Source of the DNA: JAJXSS01 sp964547135
GTDB taxonomy: Bacteria; Planctomycetota; Phycisphaerae; Phycisphaerales; Phycisphaeraceae
NCBI GenBank assembly: GCA_964547135.1
Contig: CAZJMK010000010.1
Span: 6,498-70,497, forward strand
Reading direction: 5' to 3'
Length of the DNA: 64,000 bases
This document shows, piece after piece, positions 17,391 to 27,444 of this stretch (within the stretch, counting starts at the first letter, position 1; every line of letters begins with the position of its first letter). The notes below the pieces were generated by a model, which worked only from the letters and a program-made list of their open reading frames with translations, did no database searches and had not been told where the DNA came from. Made by a program: the position numbers and the translations under genes.

Positions 17391-17796
17391 CCATACTGTT
17401 AATGTGATTGACCTGCCAAGGTTGGTTAAATGAGGCATCATCTGTCGCTCTGGCAGGTGAGCGGATTTTGGTTGAATGGGCGAAAAAAGGGTGGGTTGGT
17501 CAGGTCTGAAAACGCGCGATTGTGTCGGGTATCGTTATGGGTTGAATCACCATTTCACCGTCATTGCAGATGATCTCTGCGTATGACATATCAGGGGATG
17601 CGGGGGTTTTGGGCTGTTGTGATTGACGGATTGTGCCGACATATTGACGGTTGAGTTGTGGCATTGTGGTTGCTGGATCAGGGATGTGGCGTAGAATCCC
17701 TCAAAGCGACTGCTCCGTTATCAATCGACGTTGGTCGATGCCCTCCGCAGTGAGCCTTCGCTAACCCGATCACCCTCAGCGATTGTGAGCTAAGCC
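17391..17796. other. Intergenic leader region of clpC
   Basis: About 400 bp with no supported gene and, unusually for this window, no recognisable dispersed repeat. It contains the likely clpC promoter at 17670-17697. No CtsR-type operator or CIRCE-like inverted repeat was seen. Confidence 0.5.
17670..17697 (+). promoter_or_regulatory. Possible sigma70-type promoter of clpC
   Basis: TTGCTG (17670-17675), 16-bp spacer, TAGAAT (17692-17697), about 100 bp upstream of the ATG. Match to consensus is fair only. Confidence 0.4.
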
Positions 17797-20379
<2,583 letters not shown>

Positions 20380-20408
20380 AGAAGTGGTCGAGTGGTTTCA
20401 AATGTTTA

Positions 20409-20438
20409 GCGCGGACGCTTGGCGTCGGCGCTTTTTTT
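20409..20438 (+). terminator. Terminator of clpC, built from a dispersed repeat
   Basis: The inverted arms AGCGCGGACGC and GCGTCGGCGCT (one mismatch) enclose TTG and are followed by seven Ts. This hairpin is the same TTTAGCGCGGACGC element found without a T-run at 24025-24052, 27388-27420 and 55150-55178, so a dispersed repeat seems to serve as terminator here. Confidence 0.7.
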
Positions 20439-20499
20439 ATATCAACATTGGGTGCCTGTGGCATGGTCGCGTGCCACAGGAGGATGCCGCTGTGGTCAG

Positions 20500-21675
20500 T
20501 CAAAAACGACTGCCCACAGGCACACGACGGCGGAGGAGTTGGCTGGACAGAAGCAGGCCGAGGATGACGACGATGATGGCGGCGATGAGGCCGGGGGTGT
20601 AGCTGTGGGTGAGGTCGTAGAGCCAGCCGCCGACGAAGGGGCCTGCGATGCCGGCGAAGCCGTAGGAGACGAAGATGAAAGGGTAGATGCGGGCGACACG
20701 ATCGGCCCCGAAGTGCGAACTGACCAGGGCGGCATGAATGACGAAACTGGCACCAAAAGCCAGGCCGACGAGGATCGATTGGCTGACGAAGACCGTGGCG
20801 ATGGTGGCGGGGGCAATGAGCAGCAAAAGCAGTGACAGCAAAAGAAATAGCAGGCTCAGCGGGATGACCCGGGTTTTCAGTCGATCAACAAGCACACCCC
20901 ATACAATGCGACCGGTGGCGTTGCCGATGGCAAAGCCGCTGATGGCGACGGCGGCGAGGTGGGCATCGATGTTGAGCGACAGGGCCAGCGGTTTGAGGTT
21001 GCCGATGACCAGCAGTCCGGCAAACGTGCCACAGAACATGGCAACCACCAATGCGCGAAAAAACGAATCACCCAATAACCGGCGTGTGGGTATTTTGGCG
21101 ACGGGTGCGATGGTGGTTGTGGTTGGAGGAAAGCGCAAGAGCAGAGCGGCGGTAAGAATGACAAGGCCGTAGGCAATACCGATGAATCGCATGATGTCAA
21201 GGGCGCTGTAGCCCTGATCGAAAAACATTTCCGCGAGGTTGGAAAGCAGAATCGCGCCGCCGCCGAAGCCGGCGACAGCCAGACCGGTGGCCAGGCCTTG
21301 TTGGCGCGGGAACCATTTGACGCACATGACCAGTGGGCAGACGTAGCAGAACCCGGTGCCGACGCCGGCGACGAGGCTGATGCCGATGAATAAACCAAGG
21401 AACGAGCCTTGGGAGTAGGAAGCGATGAGGTAACCCAGGGCAAAGAGCAGTCCGCCGAGGGAGGCGACGAGGCGCGGCCCGCGACGGTGGAGCAGGCGAC
21501 CGGAGTAGATGGTGGTGAGGGTGAAAATGGCGATGAGGAAGCCGAAAAGCACCTGTGTTTGCGCCATGGTGAGGTGGTAGTCATCGTGCAAAGCGGGGAC
21601 GAAACTGCTCCAGGCGTAGAGGCCGCCGACGCAGGTTTGCATGAGGATGGAGGCCAGCAGAATCAGGTAGCGCAT
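20500..21675 (-). CDS. MFS transporter, oxalate/formate antiporter-like (OFA) family
   Basis: A 391-residue integral membrane carrier with twelve predicted helices. The opening MRYLILLASILMQTCVGGLYAWSSF is typical of the OFA branch, as is the loop pattern QVLFGFLIAIFTL...YSGRLLHRRGPRLVASLGG (the A-motif-like loop 2-3) and GVGTGFCYVCPLVMCVKWFPRQQGLATGL in helices 4-5. OFA members exchange carboxylates such as oxalate/formate or carry lactate, and no substrate is implied by context. The ATG at 21675 starts directly with helix 1; the longer in-frame extension upstream is made from repeats. It is convergent with clpC, and the two are separated by about 120 bp with a CCTGTGGCA/TGCCACAGG inverted repeat (20456-20481). 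Confidence 0.87.
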   Translation of the reverse strand: MRYLILLASILMQTCVGGLYAWSSFVPALHDDYHLTMAQTQVLFGFLIAIFTLTTIYSGRLLHRRGPRLVASLGGLLFALGYLIASYSQGSFLGLFIGISLVAGVGTGFCYVCPLVMCVKWFPRQQGLATGLAVAGFGGGAILLSNLAEMFFDQGYSALDIMRFIGIAYGLVILTAALLLRFPPTTTTIAPVAKIPTRRLLGDSFFRALVVAMFCGTFAGLLVIGNLKPLALSLNIDAHLAAVAISGFAIGNATGRIVWGVLVDRLKTRVIPLSLLFLLLSLLLLLIAPATIATVFVSQSILVGLAFGASFVIHAALVSSHFGADRVARIYPFIFVSYGFAGIAGPFVGGWLYDLTHSYTPGLIAAIIVVILGLLLSSQLLRRRVPVGSRF

Positions 21676-22629
21676 GATTGGGGAGTATTGTGCAGGGAAG
21701 TGGTGAAGTGGTCGAGTGGTCAAGTGACGGAATTGTGTTCGGTAGTTAGCGCCGCGATTTATCGCGTCTGTATGTTGCCCAGCCGCCCTTGAGCTGGATG
21801 AATGATGGATGATGGATAAATGATAATGGATAATGTTCAAACCAAGAGATTGAGGTCGAACACCATCTCTGAACATTATCCATCATCCATTATCCATGAT
21901 CCATCAATCGGGGTGGAAGAAAAGGGGTCTGGAAGAAAAGGTGGAAGAAAAGGGTCGGGAGTCATATTTGACGAGGAGACGAGTGTATTGTAATGCGGGC
22001 TTATGCCGTGACGACTTCGACAAGCTGCGGGCGGGTTGGTTTGCCATGTGATCAAACGAGGTACGGGTGGATTTGACCATCAACAACCGTGACACGTCGG
22101 GTGGCGGTGGCTCTGGATGATGAGGCGATCACCGCGGTGCCCTCCAGTTCAGCCACGATTGCACTCAATGTGCTGGCCAACGGTACGATTCGGGTCTCGC
22201 GCAACGGTTTGGGCATCAGCGACACAAGCATTCAATTCGCCGCGGCGGTCAACCATGGTGTTGTGTCCGGCGGACGCATGTGCCGGCGTTGGCTGTTGAT
22301 GTGGCCCAGCCCCCGGTGTGCCCCGGCTGGGTGAATATAGCCGTCGATGGCATCGGCGGTTCGTGGCATGATTCAACGAGTAACTGATGACGGGTCAACG
22401 GCGGATACCATCCGCCGCTTTGTAAACATTCCGTCGAGGGCGGCGATGCCACATCACAGGTGTACAACACAAAATCAGCAAATCAGCAAATCATCAAATC
22501 GTCAGATCATTCAATGCAGAATACCCAAGCCCTCGGTCGCCGCGGCGACCTCGTACTCGGCTTGTTTTCAAATATTCGAAATTCGAAATCCGAAATTCGA
22601 CATTTATTTCCACTTGACCACTTCCCCCA
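21676..22629. repeat. Long intergenic region made of several repeat families
   Basis: About 950 bp without a confident gene. It contains the octamer/GCCGCGATTTATCGCG composite (21690-21770), a large inverted repeat of GGATAATGGATGATGG-type words (about 21800-21905, arms flanking AGAGATTGAGG), a GCCCAGCC...CCCCGGCTGGG palindrome (about 22300-22345), GCGGATACCATCCGCCGC (about 22398), and the AATACCCAAGCC...CTCGGCTTG element with trailing AATTCGAAAT words (22510-22610). A frame at 22089-22334 is discussed separately. Confidence 0.7.
22089..22334 (+). other. Unassigned open frame, possible gene remnant
   Basis: An 81-codon frame whose first ~58 residues (RRVAVALDDEAITAV; TIALNVLANGTIRVSRNG) have natural-looking composition and could be part of a beta-rich secreted domain. 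The rest runs into the GCCCAGCC palindrome and is meaningless. There is no ribosome-binding site and no recognisable family. It may be an eroded gene piece like those at 7016 and 8808. Confidence 0.2.
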
Positions 22630-23982
22630 TCACCTCAGCAGTTGCGCCTGGTAGCCCAACGCTTCGACCTTTTGCACCAGCGCTTGCGGATTGAGTGTTG
22701 TAGTCGTGCGCACATCACTCATCACCATCGCTCGTCCGTCGGCAAGGGTTACCTGCACCTCTTTTACTCCAGCCACCTCCCGCAAAGCCCGCGTCACCGC
22801 AGCCACACAATGCGAACAGGTCATGCCCTGCACGCTCAAGGTGTAGGTCGAAGGTTGATTGGTTTGATTCATGTCGTCGGCCCCTTGTTGTGCAGTGGTG
22901 GGTGTGGTGCGCCATCGGCTGACGGTCATTGATACTGCGAGGGTGATCAGCAATGCGGTTGCCCACAGGTGGCCGACGATACCCATCGATTCCGACCCGT
23001 GCAGGTGTTCATGCGGCAGGTGGGCACTGCCCATCGACGATACCCATGCGTCCAGCGCCAGCCCGGCTGTAAACGAGGCAATGATGATCGTTCCCAGATA
23101 AATCAAGGCGGTGCGCGGCCCCAACACTTTCCAGGTGACGCTGATGGTGGCGGCGTTGGTGGCCGGCCCGGCAATCAGAAACACCAGCACCGCACCAGGT
23201 GACGCCCCCAGGTGTAAAAACGAAAGCCCCAAGGGAATCGACCCGGTGGAACAGACGTACAAGGGCGTGCCCATGAGCAGCATGATGGTCATGGCCATGA
23301 GTCCGCCGCCCAGCCAAGGTTGGAGTTGATTGGGGTTTGCGACGGCTGCGATCAGCCCTGCGAGAATGATGCCGAAGATGAGCGGCTTGGCGATGTCGTT
23401 GGGTAAGGTGATCAAACCATAACGCGCTGCCTGTGCCAACTTGCTCGCCAAACCAGTGGCGGGCTTGTGGGTGTCCACCTCGGCAGTGTCATTGGCGGCG
23501 TGTGGTTGAATCACCGTCAGGCTGACCGATGTTGCCGGGGGCGTTGTCGAATGGGGCGTATCACGTTGTTCAAAGAAGCTGACCAGGGTTCCGCCGACGA
23601 TGCCTGATATCAGAGCAATGACGGGTCGTATTACCGCGAAGACCGGCCCAAGCAGGGCGTAGGTTGCCAAAATCGAATCGACTCCGGTTTGCGGTGTCGA
23701 AATCAAAAACGAAGTCGTCGCCCCCTTGCTCGCACCATGTTGTCGCAGCGAGGCCGCCACCGGAATGACACCACATGAACAGAGTGGCAACGGCACACCC
23801 AACCCAGCAGCCTTGAACGTGGGCCAAAGCCCCCGACCACCCAAATGCTTTTCCACCCACACCGGTGACAGCCAGACGGAAAGCAACCCCGCCACGATGA
23901 AGCCCAGCAGCAGGTAGGGTGCCATGGCCGCGAGCGTGAACCACGTCGCCCCCAGCCAGGTTGTGAGGTGTTCGATCAGCAT
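22630..23982 (-). CDS. Permease of the SO_0444 Cu/Zn efflux type with fused HMA domain
   Basis: A 450-residue membrane protein. Two blocks of about four helices each belong to the permease family formerly DUF318: the first has VPLPLCSCGVIPVAASLRQ with C68 and C70, and the second has GGLMAMTIMLLMGTPLYVCSTGSIPLG and FLIAGPATNAATIS. A middle cytosolic linker (about 140-185) and a His-rich stretch HLPHEHLHG (near 330-340) could bind metal. The C-terminal 65 residues are a heavy-metal-associated domain with GMTCSHC at 386-392. Together these suggest export of copper, zinc or a similar metal across the inner membrane, with the HMA domain delivering or sensing the ion. It stands alone; no metal regulator gene is adjacent. 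The start ATG at 23982 is the first available. Confidence 0.85.
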   Translation of the reverse strand: MLIEHLTTWLGATWFTLAAMAPYLLLGFIVAGLLSVWLSPVWVEKHLGGRGLWPTFKAAGLGVPLPLCSCGVIPVAASLRQHGASKGATTSFLISTPQTGVDSILATYALLGPVFAVIRPVIALISGIVGGTLVSFFEQRDTPHSTTPPATSVSLTVIQPHAANDTAEVDTHKPATGLASKLAQAARYGLITLPNDIAKPLIFGIILAGLIAAVANPNQLQPWLGGGLMAMTIMLLMGTPLYVCSTGSIPLGLSFLHLGASPGAVLVFLIAGPATNAATISVTWKVLGPRTALIYLGTIIIASFTAGLALDAWVSSMGSAHLPHEHLHGSESMGIVGHLWATALLITLAVSMTVSRWRTTPTTAQQGADDMNQTNQPSTYTLSVQGMTCSHCVAAVTRALREVAGVKEVQVTLADGRAMVMSDVRTTTTLNPQALVQKVEALGYQAQLLR

Positions 23983-24024
23983 GATGATTCATTTTAGCCG
24001 GTTCGATGGTCGTTGATTGCCAAG

Positions 24025-24132
24025 GTTTAGCGCGGATGCTTGGCGTCGGCGTGGTTGACGCCGTGCCCTTCAGGGCCGGATTTTTTGTATGACTATGAAT
24101 ACGAACCATCCGGGGCTGAAGCCCTCGGCGTC
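24025..24132. repeat. TTTAGCGCGGATGC element joined to a REP-like hairpin
   Basis: The TTTAGCGCGGATGCTTGGCG element (24025-24052) abuts a full GACGCC...GGCGTC hairpin (24057-24132). The same pairing of these two families, in the same order, occurs at 55150-55251. Confidence 0.7.
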
Positions 24133-24159
24133 GGTTGTTAATTTGAAATCACCCATCTT

Positions 24160-25044
24160 TCAGCGTTGCGTCGCGTCCGCACGCCCGTTCCAGTAACCAT
24201 TGTCTTTCACCCCGTCGTTGTCGTAGTCATCGCATTGGGTGAGCTTCATGCCCTCGGCATGGCCGTCGGCGAAGGCGAACCCGGCAATGCCGTTGTTGCG
24301 TTCCGCAGGGTAGGCACGCCAAAGGTAGGTGGCGGGGGTGCCGTCGGGTTCATCGCTGCCACCGGCGTAGTAACTTTGGGCCGGTGTACGACCATTGCCT
24401 TTACTGCCCAGGTTGAGCGAGCGAATCGGCGGGTCGATCACATACACGGCTTCACCGCCCACGCCGGGTACATTGGTTGCAACGCCTTTGCGTGAACCGG
24501 CGGTGTCGCCCAGGGCGATGGTTTTGGAAGCGACGAGGATGTCGGTATCGATGCGGGCGTGGTAGGTGGGGTTGGGTCGGGCATTGCCGATGTATTGGTA
24601 GTTGATGCCGTAGCCCCCGTGGAACTGAATGTTGTTATTGTCGGGGGCGCCGCCGGTGGTGGTGGTGTGAAAAAATTCTTTTTTGAAGAGGGCCAGTTCA
24701 TCGACCGTCAGGTTCGGCGAAAGATAGACCTTGGTGTTTTCCATGTACAGGTGCAGGTAGTCAGGCCAGCGTGGCTTGTAAGCCCCGGGCAGGCTCGACG
24801 AGTGCATGGGCAGGTATCCGCGCTGATCGACGGTGTAACTGTGCAAGCCGATGCCCATCTGTCGCAGGTTGCTGATGCTTTTCAACCCGGTCGCTGAACT
24901 GCGGGCCGCCCCCAACGCCGGCAGCAGTATGCCGACCAACAGGGCGATGATGCTGATGACGACCAGCAGTTCGATGAGCGTGAAGGCGTGATGGTGGTTG
25001 GTTTGGCCTTCGCCTCGTGCCTTGTATATTGATCGCAGGTGCAT
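24160..25044 (-). CDS. Pseudopilin-like secreted protein (prepilin N-terminal motif)
   Basis: A 294-residue protein with a type IV prepilin leader (KARGEGQTNHHHA|FTLIELLVVISIIALLVG) and a globular domain ending in the planctomycete signature RNNGIAGFAFADGHAEGM (an H/N-x-DG-H block). Unusually, an extra acidic tail DDYDNDGVKDNG resembles a calcium-binding dockerin or EF-hand-like loop. Processing by prepilin peptidase would leave a membrane-anchored pseudopilin facing outward. AGGAG lies 7 nt before the ATG at 25044, and a near-consensus promoter lies at 25092-25119. The neighbours are unrelated, so no pathway is suggested. It is a paralogue of the protein at 13564, sharing the leader and the tail motif only. 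Confidence 0.88.
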   Translation of the reverse strand: MHLRSIYKARGEGQTNHHHAFTLIELLVVISIIALLVGILLPALGAARSSATGLKSISNLRQMGIGLHSYTVDQRGYLPMHSSSLPGAYKPRWPDYLHLYMENTKVYLSPNLTVDELALFKKEFFHTTTTGGAPDNNNIQFHGGYGINYQYIGNARPNPTYHARIDTDILVASKTIALGDTAGSRKGVATNVPGVGGEAVYVIDPPIRSLNLGSKGNGRTPAQSYYAGGSDEPDGTPATYLWRAYPAERNNGIAGFAFADGHAEGMKLTQCDDYDNDGVKDNGYWNGRADATQR

Positions 25045-25543
25045 ATTGCACTCCTATAAAAGTAATTGAGACTCAACGTCAACAATATGCAAATATACTG
25101 AAAGGTCCGATGGTGTCAAGTTTGCTTTCAAGGTCGTGCAGATACGAGGTATTACCGACTTCGTGAGGGCGGTTTATCGAACACAAACACCTTGTGCCAA
25201 ACGACTAACAATGATGTGCCAAGTTACCCATATTCACTTTATCGTTGCAAAACAAGAAAAATACAAGTAAAAAAAGAACCATTCTTGACTACCCATTTTT
25301 GCGGCGCTAAGTTTGAAAACTGTTCATTCAAACGGGCATCATGCTGAGGTATTGCCCGGTATGGTGATCGTGAGCGGATTAAGTTGGAACAAGTTTTAGG
25401 GAAATGACCGGGCGGCTGCATGGGCCTTTGGGGTTCGTAGCGCGTTCACCTGAAACATCCGCGACAATAAACCTGTTGGTTACGCAGCGAAGTGCATCGC
25501 TGTAGTTATTCGTTGTTCGCGAACACTTATTTGGAGGGTTGGC
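25045..25543. other. AT-rich intergenic region between divergent genes
   Basis: About 500 bp separating two divergent secreted-protein genes. It is richer in A and T than its surroundings and lacks the dispersed repeats that fill most gaps. It contains the promoter at 25092-25119 on the minus strand. No gene or RNA hairpin of note was seen. Confidence 0.5.
25092..25119 (-). promoter_or_regulatory. Sigma70-type promoter of the pseudopilin gene
   Basis: Read on the minus strand: TTGACA (25119-25114), 16-bp spacer, TATATT (25097-25092). The predicted transcript starts about 40 nt before the ATG at 25044. The match to consensus is strong. Confidence 0.65.
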
Positions 25544-26308
25544 ATGATGCAATGGCGAAATGCAACCGTTGTGGGCTTGATCATCAGTGGCATGGGTGTA
25601 TTCACTGCCGAGGCTTCATCTCCCAAACTTTATTATTCACCGCGCGACCTCTCCAACGGTTACAACAAAACCAGTTTCGATCAGTTTTCGGTCACTGTCA
25701 CGAACAAGTTCGGGGCGGACAATGTTTTTCTGGTCAGCAACTTCACGGAAGCGTCCGCCTTCGTCGATGCCGATGCTCTGATCATCAACGCCCGCGTATC
25801 CACTGGCGTACTTTCGTCACAGGAACAAACCAATATTCTGGCCTTTGTCAACACCGGCAAACCGGTTCTTTTTCTGGGCGAACGCGCGGAATGGGCCAAC
25901 TGGAACACCTCGTTCCTCAGCCTGTTCGGGGACCAGCACCAAACTTTCACAGGCACCGTCCAAACCGGTATTGTCACCGGCCCAGCCCACCCGCTGCACA
26001 TCACCGGCGACACCGTACAACTCAACTCCCCGGGCACCATCAGCGGCAGCAATGGTCGCAATGTCTATCGCCTTCACACCAACCAGATACTTGCCAAGCT
26101 TTACGGCCCAAGCGAAAACGCCCTGGCGTTCCTTGATACCAATGCCTTTGGCTCGAGTCTCGTTGGCAATGTGCAGTTTTACGGCCGGTTCGCCAACTGG
26201 TTTCATGATCAGGCGGTGGCTGCGATGGTTGTGCCCGAACCCACTTCACTGGCATTGATCGGCCTGACATCCGCCATGCTGATGGTGCGTCGTTCCAAGA
26301 CGGCATAA
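25544..26308 (+). CDS. Secreted PEP-CTERM sorting domain protein
   Basis: A 254-residue exported protein. The signal peptide is MMQWRNATVVGLIISGMGVF with cleavage near TAEASS. The C-terminus has PEPTSLALIGLTSAMLMVRR, a PEP-CTERM tail with Pro-Glu-Pro, a hydrophobic helix and Arg-Arg. The middle (DADALIINARVSTGVLSSQ; ILAFVNTGKPVLFLGER) looks like an alpha/beta fold similar to glutamine-amidotransferase-like or ThuA-like domains of surface proteins, without the catalytic Cys. GGAGGG lies 6-7 nt before the start. It is divergent from the pseudopilin gene. Function unknown; it is probably an exosortase substrate held at the surface. Confidence 0.82.
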   Translation: MMQWRNATVVGLIISGMGVFTAEASSPKLYYSPRDLSNGYNKTSFDQFSVTVTNKFGADNVFLVSNFTEASAFVDADALIINARVSTGVLSSQEQTNILAFVNTGKPVLFLGERAEWANWNTSFLSLFGDQHQTFTGTVQTGIVTGPAHPLHITGDTVQLNSPGTISGSNGRNVYRLHTNQILAKLYGPSENALAFLDTNAFGSSLVGNVQFYGRFANWFHDQAVAAMVVPEPTSLALIGLTSAMLMVRRSKTA

Positions 26309-26382
26309 CCCCTGTCCGATCAACGCAAGTACAGCCATCGCTTGTCGGTACCATCGTGGGTGCTTCCAGCTATCATCCGGTC

Positions 26383-27195
26383 ATGAAAACGAAAATCACG
26401 ATTCCGTTGATACACCCGCGGAACAAGCCGGGCTTGTTTATTACTGCCACGGACACCGGCGTGGGTAAAACCGTCATTACTTGTGCCATTGCTGCGGCAA
26501 TTCGTCGCCAATCCGGGAGCAAAGAACAGGGCGTCAAAGTCGGCGTATGCAAACCCATGGCCACGGGTTGTCGGAAGGACCGTGAAGGGTTGGTTGCGGA
26601 GGACGCGGAAGCATTGGCACATTTTGCCGACTGTCGTCAGCCGTTGGAGGTGATTTGTCCGATTCGCTATCGACCGGCCATGGCCCCCGGTGTCGCTGCC
26701 GAGGTGACGGGTATCCCTGTCGATTGGTCGGCACTGGACCGCAGCCTGTGCCTGCTGGACGAAACGCATGATGTGTTGTTGGTGGAGGGGGCAGGGGGGT
26801 TGCTCGTGCCGCTGGACGATGCGCAGCCCCGGTGGACGATGCGTGAATTGGCACTGGCCTTGGGTTACCCGGTGGTGATTGTAACGCGGGCCACGCTGGG
26901 CACGCTCAATCACACCACCATGACGGTGGAGTTGTTGCGGGCAGCGGGGTGCAAGCCGATCGGGCTGGTGATCAACGGGTTTGACCCTGATTCGTCGAAG
27001 TTGAGCAGGGATGAAGATCGGGTGATGGTGACCAATCGCGTTTGGCTGACAAAGATGACGGGGCTGCCGGTGTTGGCGACGGTGCCGATGGTGAAGGACC
27101 AAGCGGTCGAACCGCACAAGGCAAAGATACCCGGGGCGATACTCGATGCGGTGGCGATGACGTATTGGTTGGACCTGGCGGAAAAACCGGGGTGA
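26383..27195 (+). CDS. bioD: Dethiobiotin synthase
   Basis: A 270-residue cytosolic P-loop enzyme that closes the ureido ring of dethiobiotin from diaminopelargonic acid, CO2 and ATP, the penultimate step to biotin. The P-loop is GLFITATDTGVGKT (residues 17-30). Other BioD blocks: VGVCKPMATGC, with the catalytic Lys, VLLVEGAGGLLVPL and the late strand KPIGLVIN. It is slightly longer than the usual ~225 residues because of an N-terminal extension and a longer middle. ATG at 26383 is chosen over GTG 26356. No other bio gene is adjacent. A repeat-rich stretch follows. Confidence 0.93.
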   Translation: MKTKITIPLIHPRNKPGLFITATDTGVGKTVITCAIAAAIRRQSGSKEQGVKVGVCKPMATGCRKDREGLVAEDAEALAHFADCRQPLEVICPIRYRPAMAPGVAAEVTGIPVDWSALDRSLCLLDETHDVLLVEGAGGLLVPLDDAQPRWTMRELALALGYPVVIVTRATLGTLNHTTMTVELLRAAGCKPIGLVINGFDPDSSKLSRDEDRVMVTNRVWLTKMTGLPVLATVPMVKDQAVEPHKAKIPGAILDAVAMTYWLDLAEKPG

Positions 27196-27444
27196 TGAAT
27201 GAAGTGGCCGAGTGGTCAAGTGGTCGAGTGACGGAACCGTATTCGTATGTTAGCGCCGCGATTTATCGCGTCTGTGAATGTGGCACCGCCCCCGGAGGCG
27301 CCCTCGGCGGTGTGATCGATCAATGGGGTTCACCCAGCCGGGGGCGGCTGGGCTACAAAACTCACCGACGCGATCAATGATGGCGCCAACCAATACGCCG
27401 ACGCAAAGCGTCAGCGCTAAACGATGATGGTCACAAACCAATCA
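27196..27444. repeat. Composite repeat region after bioD
   Basis: It contains, in order, the octamer/GCCGCGATTTATCGCG composite (27200-27275), the paired palindromes CACCGCCCCCGGAGGCG/CCCAGCCGGGGGCGGCTGGG (27280-27357), and the element GCCGACGCAAAGCGTCAGCGCTAAA (27388-27415), which is the reverse complement of the TTTAGCGC family. Three families lie head to tail with little unique DNA between. Confidence 0.75.

Noticed and set aside
20456..20481. CCTGTGGCA/TGCCACAGG hairpin considered as terminator of the MFS gene
   Set aside because: On the minus strand it is not followed by a T run.
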